Shown here: positions 1 through 4,766 of the stretch, piece after piece
Layout: every line of letters starts with the position of its first letter
Position numbering within the stretch: position 1 is the stretch's first letter
From: Candidatus Eiseniibacteriota bacterium
Lineage (GTDB): Bacteria > Eisenbacteria > RBG-16-71-46
Length of the DNA: 5,666 nt
Direction of reading: 5' to 3'
Assembly (NCBI GenBank): GCA_005893185.1
Contig: VBOS01000401.1
Coordinates: forward strand, 1-5,666
Made by a program: the position numbers and the translations under genes
Notes under the pieces: model-generated
What the model saw: the letters and a program-made list of their open reading frames with translations, nothing else
The model's database searches: none
What the model was told of the DNA's origin: nothing

Positions 1-96
1 ACGCCGCACTGGTACGAAGTGCAGGGCCAGGAGACGTTCGAGTTCATCTGCGTCGTGCCCAACCAGCCGGACCGCATGGAGATGCTTCGGCTTTGA
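1..96 (+). CDS. C-terminal end of a cupin-domain protein (partial)
   Basis: The window opens inside a plus-strand gene in frame 1. Its last 31 codons, starting PHWYEVQGQETFEFICVVPN, end at a TGA at 94-96. A His-aromatic pair followed by a short loop, then Glu-x-Phe-x-Phe-(hydrophobic)-Cys-Val-Val-Pro, resembles the second conserved beta-strand region of small cupin_2-type proteins, where 'H-x-F-x-N-x-x-x-x-P-x-x-F-L-C-V-V-P' precedes the C-terminus. In cupins that His is often a metal ligand. Everything upstream is outside the window, so the substrate and full domain content cannot be stated. It converges on the membrane-protein gene, with 38 bp between the two stop codons. Another beta-barrel family ending in a similar strand is possible. 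Confidence 0.6.
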   Translation, partial: TPHWYEVQGQETFEFICVVPNQPDRMEMLRL

Positions 97-99
97 GCG

Positions 100-117
100 C
101 GGCGCGCTGAGGCGCCG
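100..117. terminator. GC-rich hairpin between convergent genes (weak terminator candidate)
   Basis: A 6-bp stem (CGGCGC at 100-105 with GCGCCG at 112-117) closes a 6-nt loop in the 38-bp gap between two convergent stop codons. The position suits a bidirectional terminator. No T-run follows on either strand, and such stems arise easily by chance at this GC content. Confidence 0.25.
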
Positions 118-134
118 TCCCGCAGCTGCGAGGA

Positions 135-1295
135 TCAGGCCGCCAGCGCCTCGCTCTCGTCGCCCTCGACGCCGCGTCCGAGTTCGAGCTGCGCTTCGCT
201 CTTCTCGGCGATCCAGCGCGCGAGCTGGAGGACCTTGCGGGACTCGTTCATGCGACGGTCGATCGTGCGGCGCTGCTGGCCGGAGCGGGCCTGCAGCTCG
301 AACCAGTCGTCGCCGTCGTCGTCCGTCGTGTGCTCGACGAACAGGGTCACCTTCTCGAGGATCGCGGCCGAGCGCCCCGCGAGCGGGCCGGGACGGAACT
401 CGATCGCGCCCTTGCGCACGATGATCCGCGTGCCCCCGAGCGAGAGCCACGCGCTGCCCGCGACACACGCGCCGAGTCCGAGGAGCGCGAGCAGCGCGCC
501 CACGTCACCCGCCAACCCCGGGCTCCCCACCAGGTAACCTCGCGACCAGGCGAACCACGCTGCGGCCGCGAGCACGACCGTCCCCCACCAGGCCGCAGCG
601 GCCCGCACGCGACGGGCCACGGGATCGCGCACCAACAGCGCGGCGCCTTCGGCCGCGGGAGAGAACGCCCACCCGGCTGGAACGTCCGGGCCGGCCGCGC
701 GCGCCCGGCTGCCGAGAACCTTCCGGATCTCGTCTCGGACCGCCGCGCGCTCGGCCTTCGAGCCCCACTGCGTGATCGCGTGCGTGGCGCGCGGGGTGTG
801 GAGCAGCAGGGCACGGTCCCGGCGGCTCAGGGACAGGTGCTCGACTTGATCCGCTCGCCAGCTGCGACGCGCTCGGAAGGGTCCGATGCGGCGGAGGATC
901 TCGACTCCCGCGCCGTCCCATGCGACGCGGTCCTCGCTCGTGAGCAGCCGCACTCCCTGGTAGGCCGCCATTGCCCCGGCCAGCGTCCAGATCGCGAGCC
1001 ACGATTCGATGAAGGCGAGGGCGAGTGGCCCGGCATTCTGCGGCCCCGGGATTGCGCGCCATGCTGTGCGATGCGCCAGCTCGGGAGCGAGCGATGCGCC
1101 CCATGAAGTGAGCGTCGAGAGGATGTGCCGTCCCCCCCGGACGCCGAGCGATGCGAGGAGGATCCCGAGCGCGAACGCCTCGCCCGCCGCCCACACGCAC
1201 AGCCACAGCGCGAGGAAGCTCGTGCCGAAGAGCCGCGCGCGCCTTCCCGGGCGAAACGTCGCGGTCCAGCGGCCGCCGTCAACGGAGCGCACCAT
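135..1295 (-). CDS. Four-helix membrane protein with two PH-like domains, function unknown
   Basis: This is a 386-residue predicted inner-membrane protein. From the chosen ATG (1293-1295) it has hydrophobic helices at roughly residues 22-50, 88-118, 232-251 and 265-286. Each helix pair is followed by a soluble, beta-rich stretch ending in an amphipathic helix (about 124-195 and 287-367). The first stretch has the 'G-V-E-I-L-R-R-I-G-P-F' pattern and the second 'I-I-V-R-K-G-A-I-E-F-R-P-G'. This resembles bacterial membrane proteins with PH-like domains, and the internal repeat suggests duplication. The first helix has the W/F-rich 'L-x-x-W-L-C-x-W-A-x-G-E' pattern common in that group. The frame stays open to 1514, but the extra 73 residues are Arg/Pro/Ala-rich, lack domain character and would leave only 20 bp before the divergent peptidase, so the internal ATG is preferred. 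No enzyme motif is visible. Confidence 0.75.
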   Translation of the reverse strand: MVRSVDGGRWTATFRPGRRARLFGTSFLALWLCVWAAGEAFALGILLASLGVRGGRHILSTLTSWGASLAPELAHRTAWRAIPGPQNAGPLALAFIESWLAIWTLAGAMAAYQGVRLLTSEDRVAWDGAGVEILRRIGPFRARRSWRADQVEHLSLSRRDRALLLHTPRATHAITQWGSKAERAAVRDEIRKVLGSRARAAGPDVPAGWAFSPAAEGAALLVRDPVARRVRAAAAWWGTVVLAAAAWFAWSRGYLVGSPGLAGDVGALLALLGLGACVAGSAWLSLGGTRIIVRKGAIEFRPGPLAGRSAAILEKVTLFVEHTTDDDGDDWFELQARSGQQRRTIDRRMNESRKVLQLARWIAEKSEAQLELGRGVEGDESEALAA

Positions 1296-1304
1296 CACTC
1301 CGGG

Positions 1305-1310
1305 ATTATC
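1305..1310 (-). promoter_or_regulatory. Possible -10 box for the membrane-protein gene
   Basis: On the minus strand GATAAT (5 of 6 matches to TATAAT) lies just upstream of the preferred ATG at 1295. A start site about 7 nt downstream would fall near 1298, on or next to the GTG/ATG pair at 1298-1293, giving a nearly leaderless transcript. GGAG sits only 2 nt before the ATG, which is unusually close. No good -35 box is seen at 16-18 nt, so the call is tentative. Confidence 0.2.
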
Positions 1311-1525
1311 GGAAGGTCGTGGGCGCACCGTGAGCAAGCCGGCGTGGGCGCAGCCGTTCAAGAATCCTTCGCGATCGGCCGATAACAGGAGATCGAGGCC
1401 GCGAGGTTCGTCTGCCGAGGGCGCGTGCGCTCCTTTACGCGCAGCCAGGACGGCGCTCCACCCCCAAGGCGCCCGAACGGGCCGGGCGGCTTCACGCCGC
1501 AGCGGCTCCGGCATCGCGATTCACC

Positions 1526-1530
1526 GGAGG
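1526..1530 (+). promoter_or_regulatory. Ribosome binding site fixing the TTG start of the S8 peptidase
   Basis: GGAGG at 1526-1530 is followed after 4 nt by TTG at 1535. The TTG is the only usable start codon between the preceding in-frame stop and the conserved N-terminal segment, so this site supports a TTG-initiated peptidase with no signal peptide. Confidence 0.7.
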
Positions 1531-1534
1531 CCAA

Positions 1535-3013
1535 TTGGCGACCTTCAAGTACTACGCCGCGGGCCGTGTCCGTCGCTTCCACGCGGCGTCGCTGACCGGA
1601 GTCGCACCGCGCGTCACACGCGGCGGGGTGGCTCACGCCGGAGGTCAGGCCTCCCAACAGGCGCTCGCGGCCGGCCACGTCGCGAATGCCATCCGGGGTC
1701 GCGGCGGGTGGCATGGAACGCTGTTCCACGACCTGTCGGGCGCGGATCTGCTCGCGCAGAGCGATCCGGGCTCGGGTGCCGTCACGCTCCCCACGCATAC
1801 GGTGGTCGTGGACGGTGCGCGGGCTTCCGAGCTGCTGTGGCTGCGCGACAAGCACGGGTTCGAGATCATGCGCGAGGGCCGTCAGGGCAAGGTCCTGCTG
1901 CGCGCCCCGCAGGGTGGTGCGGCGGGCGTGGCGGCGGCGTTCGACGTGGGGGAGAGGCTCGTTCGGCGCGGGCGTGTGGCGGCGGCCCATCCCAACTTCA
2001 TCCGCGCGCTTCTCCACACGCGCGCGCTCCCACTCCCGATCCCGCACGCCGACGCCGGGGGGATGTGGAACCTCCACAACGACGGGCGGCAGGGCCTCTA
2101 CGGCGCGGACGTGCACGCGCTCGCCGCCTGGACGATCACGCGCGGCAGCCCAGATGTACGAGTCGCCGTGCTGGACGAGGGCGTGGACACGGATCACCCG
2201 AGCCTCGAGCCGGCAGTGGTCGCGGAGCTGGACGTGGTATCCGGCAACCCGCGCGCGCTTCCCGACGGCGACGACGCCCACGGCACGGCGTGCGCGGGCG
2301 TCGTCCTGTCGCGCGACTCGTCCGTGTCGGGGCTCGCGCCGCTCGCGAGCCTGGTCGCCGTCCGGATCGCGCGCGGGGACGGGGGGGGCCACTGGATCCT
2401 CGACGACTTCGACACCGCCGACGCGATCGACTGGTGCTGGGAGGAGGGGCGCGCCGACGTGATCTCGAGCTCGTGGGGCGGAGGCCCGCCGACCGACGTC
2501 ATCACGCGCGCCTTCGAGCGCGCGCGCACGAAGGGCCGCGGAGGTCTCGGCTGCGTGCTCGCAGCCGCGGTCGGGAACGACCAGGGGCCTGTGAGCTTCC
2601 CGGCCTGCCTGCCGCTGGTGCTGGGCGTGGGTGCTTCGAATCCGTGGGACGAGATGAAGACGCGAACCTCCCGGGACGGCGAATCGTGGTGGGGCACGAA
2701 CCGCGGCCCGGGCATCGACCTGCTGGCGCCGGGCGTACGGATCACCACCACCGATCTCCACGGGCCGCGCGGCTACGGTCGTGCCGACTTCGTCGCCGAC
2801 TTCAACGGCACATCGGCCGCGACCCCCCACGTCGCGGCTGCAGCTGCGCTGATCCTCGCCGTCGCTCCGCGATTGACCGCTTCCCGGATCCGCGACATCA
2901 TGGTTCGCACGTGCGACCCACTGCCCGGAAGCGGAGGTCACGGCAGCCGGCGCGCCGGAGCGCGGAGGCTCAACGCCTACGCGGCCCTCCGGGCGGCGTT
3001 GCGGGGCGCTTGA
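1535..3013 (+). CDS. Subtilisin-family (S8) serine peptidase with N-terminal prodomain
   Basis: This is a 492-residue endopeptidase of the subtilase superfamily. The S8 core runs from about residue 205 to 485 with a complete triad: Asp214 in AVLDEGVD, His249 in DAHGTACAG and Ser427 in FNGTSAATPHVAA. The oxyanion Asn348 lies in AAAVGNDQG, and the substrate-strand motif VISSSWGGG is at 309-317. Residues 1-165 form a prodomain-like region: a Tyr-Tyr-x-x-Gly segment at 6-10, a strand around 88-93, helix/strand elements and an HPNFIR motif at 152-157, the usual end of an S8 prodomain before the catalytic core. No hydrophobic signal peptide precedes it, so the protein is probably cytoplasmic or exported by a non-Sec route. 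Translation starts at TTG with a good GGAGG. The next gene begins 22 bp downstream on the same strand, probably in the same transcript, and encodes a look-alike of the prodomain. An eight-G tract (2381-2388) lies in the core, but the reading frame is conserved on both sides. Confidence 0.93.
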   Translation: MATFKYYAAGRVRRFHAASLTGVAPRVTRGGVAHAGGQASQQALAAGHVANAIRGRGGWHGTLFHDLSGADLLAQSDPGSGAVTLPTHTVVVDGARASELLWLRDKHGFEIMREGRQGKVLLRAPQGGAAGVAAAFDVGERLVRRGRVAAAHPNFIRALLHTRALPLPIPHADAGGMWNLHNDGRQGLYGADVHALAAWTITRGSPDVRVAVLDEGVDTDHPSLEPAVVAELDVVSGNPRALPDGDDAHGTACAGVVLSRDSSVSGLAPLASLVAVRIARGDGGGHWILDDFDTADAIDWCWEEGRADVISSSWGGGPPTDVITRAFERARTKGRGGLGCVLAAAVGNDQGPVSFPACLPLVLGVGASNPWDEMKTRTSRDGESWWGTNRGPGIDLLAPGVRITTTDLHGPRGYGRADFVADFNGTSAATPHVAAAAALILAVAPRLTASRIRDIMVRTCDPLPGSGGHGSRRAGARRLNAYAALRAALRGA

Positions 3014-3026
3014 CCGCGCCGGGCAC

Positions 3027-3033
3027 GAGGGAG
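3027..3033 (+). promoter_or_regulatory. Ribosome binding site for the GTG start at 3036
   Basis: GAGGGAG at 3027-3033 lies directly before GTG at 3036 (5 nt from the GAGG core). It sits in the 22-bp gap after the peptidase stop and supports translation of the downstream protein from GTG, which keeps the N-terminal segment shared with the peptidase. Confidence 0.55.
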
Positions 3034-3035
3034 CC

Positions 3036-3578
3036 GTGACGAACGTGCCCTACTTCTACGCATCCGGAAAGCGCGTGCCGCTCGAGGTCGAGAGCAGCCT
3101 GTGGGCGCTCGACACCGAGGCGCTGGCCTTCGCCATGATCGCGGAGTCGGTGCGCCGGCGGATCCTCGCGGACGCGCGCCGCCTGCGGGGCAAGTACGTG
3201 CTCGCGCAGGTGCCGTTGGCTGCCCTCGAGTCGCTGCGCGCCGTGCACGCCGTCCAGCTCGTCTATCGCGCGGCGGATGCCATGCTCGTGGCGCTGCCCG
3301 AAGTGCGGGTCGAGGAGAGCCGCCCCGACACGCTGAGGCGCCTGCGCGACTGGCTCGCCTCCCGGCGGCAGCGCATCGATGTGTCGGAGCCCGAGGCCGG
3401 CCGGCTCACGCTGCGCCCCTGCTCGGGCGACGCCGAGGAGGCGCTGGAGATCGCAAACGCGCTCCAGGAGGAGATCACGCCCGAGGTGGCGGAGGCCCGC
3501 TTCATCCGCTCCGTTCCCAGCCCCGACCTGCCGTCGCGCATCCGTCCATTCGAACCCCGCTCGAGCCGCGACGAGTGA
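3036..3578 (+). CDS. Stand-alone S8-prodomain-like protein, candidate peptidase partner or inhibitor
   Basis: This is a 180-residue soluble protein with no signal peptide, membrane segment or catalytic motif. By eye it follows the prodomain of the upstream peptidase. It begins with an aromatic-Tyr-x-x-Gly segment (YFYASGKRVPL, residues 6-16; peptidase KYYAAGRVRRF, 5-15). It has a 'V-x-x-V-Q-L-V-Y-R' stretch at 70-78, a strand/helix region at 82-108 and a GRLTLRP strand at 122-128 (peptidase GKVLLRAP, 118-125). A helix EALEIANALQEE at 135-146 precedes ARFIR at 154-158 (peptidase HPNFIR, 152-157). After that, where the peptidase continues into its catalytic core, this protein ends in a short Arg/Pro-rich tail. 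I infer that it arose by duplication of a prodomain and may inhibit, fold or otherwise regulate the peptidase in trans. A structural or unrelated role cannot be excluded. The GTG start has a good GAGG site. Confidence 0.8.
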   Translation: MTNVPYFYASGKRVPLEVESSLWALDTEALAFAMIAESVRRRILADARRLRGKYVLAQVPLAALESLRAVHAVQLVYRAADAMLVALPEVRVEESRPDTLRRLRDWLASRRQRIDVSEPEAGRLTLRPCSGDAEEALEIANALQEEITPEVAEARFIRSVPSPDLPSRIRPFEPRSSRDE

Positions 3579-3588
3579 AAGGCCCGCC

Positions 3589-3610
3589 ACCGCGGGCAAC
3601 GCTCCGCGGT
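3589..3610. terminator. Hairpin in the convergent gap after the peptidase operon
   Basis: ACCGCGG (3589-3595) pairs perfectly with CCGCGGT (3604-3610) around an 8-nt loop, and one G-T wobble could extend the stem inward. It lies in the 51-bp gap between convergent stop codons (3578 and 3630), a natural place for a shared terminator. No T-run follows on either strand, so intrinsic termination would be weak. Confidence 0.4.
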
Positions 3611-3629
3611 AGTTCGCGGCCGTGATCTC

Positions 3630-4343
3630 TCAGGCCGTCTCGAGCATGAAGTGGAAGCGGCCCTGCCGGCCACCCTCCGCCTCCTTCACCTCCATCAGCA
3701 GATCGGGACGGTAGAGGAAATCCCTGCGGTTGCGCGGCTCGCCGGGGAAATAAAGCTGGGTCGTGAGGAACCGGCCGTGCGGGGCCTGCACCCTCACGTG
3801 GAAGTGGCGCGTGCGCCCCGGGTAGAGACCCGGGACGATGGTCTCGAGCCGGTAGCGGCCGTTCGCGTCGGTGAACTGGTGGCCGCGGAGCTTGAAGCCG
3901 ACGTTGTCGTAATCGCCCGCTTCGTCCGCGTGCCAGAAGTCGAGAAGAGCGCGGGGGATGGGGCGGCAGTCCCGCGAAAACACGCTCCCGACCACTGTGA
4001 TCCGGGTGCCCGTCGTTCCCGGCTCGATCAGCGAGCCGCGGAGCGGAGAATTCGGAGTGAAGAACGGGCCCTGGGTCTCGGCAGGAGTGGGCTCGTCGTC
4101 GTCGCCACATTCGGGCGTGGGCGCAAGGTCGCGGGTCGCGGGAGCGGCGCGGCGCGCAGATGAATCCGGCGCCGCCTCGACCTGTGCCGCGAGCGCCGCC
4201 GCCCACGACGGCAGGAGCGCTCCGGCCGCGAGCCCGAGCGGCGCCGCCATCAACAGCCGGAAGAATCTGCGCCGACTCTCGTCCATGGATTCGCCCATCG
4301 GCAGCACCGTAGCATTCGTCGAGCGCTCTCGTGCCAATTCCAT
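3630..4343 (-). CDS. Tat-exported intradiol ring-cleavage dioxygenase
   Basis: This is a 237-residue Fe(III) dioxygenase of the catechol 1,2-/protocatechuate 3,4-dioxygenase superfamily, which opens catecholic rings between the two hydroxylated carbons. From the ATG at 4343 a twin-arginine signal SRRRFFRL (23-30) is followed by a hydrophobic Ala/Leu stretch to about residue 53, so export as a folded protein is expected. The mature part starts with the family hallmark PTPAETQGPFF. The four expected iron ligands are visible: Tyr145 (HADEAGDYDN), Tyr174 (VPGLYPG), His180 and His182 (RTRHFHV). Arg177 and Gln196 (TTQLYF) sit at the spacing of the catechol-dioxygenase active-site Arg and Gln. The frame is open upstream to 4454, but the ATG at 4343 has GGAGG 5 nt upstream; later ATGs at 4298 and 4286 lack a good site. 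The domain is short, as in other secreted members. No ring-degradation genes adjoin it, so the substrate is unknown. Confidence 0.92.
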   Translation of the reverse strand: MELARERSTNATVLPMGESMDESRRRFFRLLMAAPLGLAAGALLPSWAAALAAQVEAAPDSSARRAAPATRDLAPTPECGDDDEPTPAETQGPFFTPNSPLRGSLIEPGTTGTRITVVGSVFSRDCRPIPRALLDFWHADEAGDYDNVGFKLRGHQFTDANGRYRLETIVPGLYPGRTRHFHVRVQAPHGRFLTTQLYFPGEPRNRRDFLYRPDLLMEVKEAEGGRQGRFHFMLETA

Positions 4344-4348
4344 GTCAA

Positions 4349-4353
4349 CCTCC
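4349..4353 (-). promoter_or_regulatory. Ribosome binding site deciding the dioxygenase start
   Basis: On the minus strand GGAGG (4353-4349) is followed by 5 nt and ATG at 4343-4341. This is the best Shine-Dalgarno match among the candidate starts. It gives a 22-residue n-region before the twin-arginine motif, normal for a Tat signal. Confidence 0.7.
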
Positions 4354-4480
4354 CGCACCGCAGCGCGAATCGCATGGTGTCGGGCGCGATCGGCCTCGAG
4401 CGGCGCGTTTGCGCGAGCTGTGATCGCTGGGTGGGAACGCCCGATTGACGCCAAGGGAAGTTGAGCGCATGGGGAAAGAG

Positions 4481-4500
4481 AGGGCGGAGCCTCTCGCCCT
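4481..4500. other. Inverted repeat / hairpin in the dioxygenase-topoisomerase intergenic region
   Basis: AGGGCG (4481-4486) pairs with CGCCCT (4495-4500), with an added G-T pair inside, around a 6-nt loop. No T-run follows on either strand, so it is not an obvious terminator. It could be an operator or leader structure, or chance in GC-rich DNA. Confidence 0.25.
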
Positions 4501-4700
4501 TAACCCGTTGCCTTCACGCGAATCCTCCGCCCGAGCGGTCGGCCCCAGCTGCACCGGAACCCACCGCCGCCGCGACCCCACCCCACGCCACGGGTCCGGC
4601 GCAGGCCATTTTCGGCCCGAGTCCTGCAGTGCGGCGCTTCTGAAACGACGGCGTGACGGCCGGCTCTCCTGGAAGACCGGCGCGCGCCATCGGCTCGACC

Positions 4701-4704
4701 GGAG
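4701..4704 (+). promoter_or_regulatory. Ribosome binding site for the leader ORF before the topoisomerase
   Basis: GGAG at 4701-4704 lies 8 nt before ATG 4713. The topoisomerase ATG at 4763 has no recognisable site of its own, so this may be the ribosome entry point for both reading frames. Confidence 0.4.
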
Positions 4705-4712
4705 TTTGCAGA

Positions 4713-4766
4713 ATGCACTCGACCACGAAGCTCGTCATCCCTTCGGTCGTCCGCACGGCGCCATGA
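4713..4766 (+). CDS. Possible 17-codon leader peptide coupled to the topoisomerase
   Basis: This short ORF encodes MHSTTKLVIPSVVRTAP and ends in a TGA that overlaps the topoisomerase ATG as ATGA at 4763-4766. It has a GGAG site 8 nt upstream, whereas the topoisomerase start lacks one. That arrangement is typical of translational coupling. The peptide has no recognisable family, no run of identical regulatory codons as in attenuators and no membrane segment. It may be a real coupling leader or simply a chance ORF. Confidence 0.3.
   Translation: MHSTTKLVIPSVVRTAP

Larger units (their letters stand above)
4344..4762. other. Divergent intergenic region between dioxygenase and topoisomerase
   Basis: About 420 bp separate the divergent starts. 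Several frames are open here, but their products are Arg/Pro/Ser-rich and show no family features, so no full-sized gene is called. It should hold promoters for both neighbours, but no convincing -35/-10 pair was found. Visible elements are a hairpin at 4481-4500 and a 17-codon ORF at 4713-4766 that overlaps the topoisomerase start. Confidence 0.6.

Noticed and set aside
1357..1386. Possible plus-strand promoter TTCAAG - 18 bp - GATAAC upstream of the peptidase
   Set aside because: Only 3 of 6 and 4 of 6 consensus matches, and about 150 bp from the start codon. This is too weak to call.
1296..1514. N-terminal extension of the membrane protein up to 1514
   Set aside because: The extra 73 residues lack membrane or domain features, and the gene would start only 20 bp from the divergent peptidase start, leaving no room for promoters.
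1358..2941. A 527-codon minus-strand frame antisense to the S8 peptidase
   Set aside because: The translation is Arg/Val/Ala/His-rich with no recognisable family. The opposite strand encodes a complete catalytic triad, so this is a shadow frame.
1009..3039. A 676-codon plus-strand frame running across the membrane-protein and peptidase genes
   Set aside because: Its product is a low-complexity Arg/Ala/Gly/Pro string with no domain. It exists because stop codons are rare in high-GC DNA, and the S8 frame explains the same bases.
4344..4454. Upstream extension of the dioxygenase to a TTG at 4454
   Set aside because: It would put about 60 residues before the twin-arginine motif. The ATG at 4343 has a well-placed GGAGG.
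4469..4762. A 98-residue N-terminal extension of the topoisomerase from ATG 4469, in frame and open, with a moderate GGGAAG site
   Set aside because: The extension is Arg/Pro/Ser/His-rich with weak codon bias and no family resemblance, while TopIB-like sequence begins right after ATG 4763. It remains possible that annotation tools pick this longer start.
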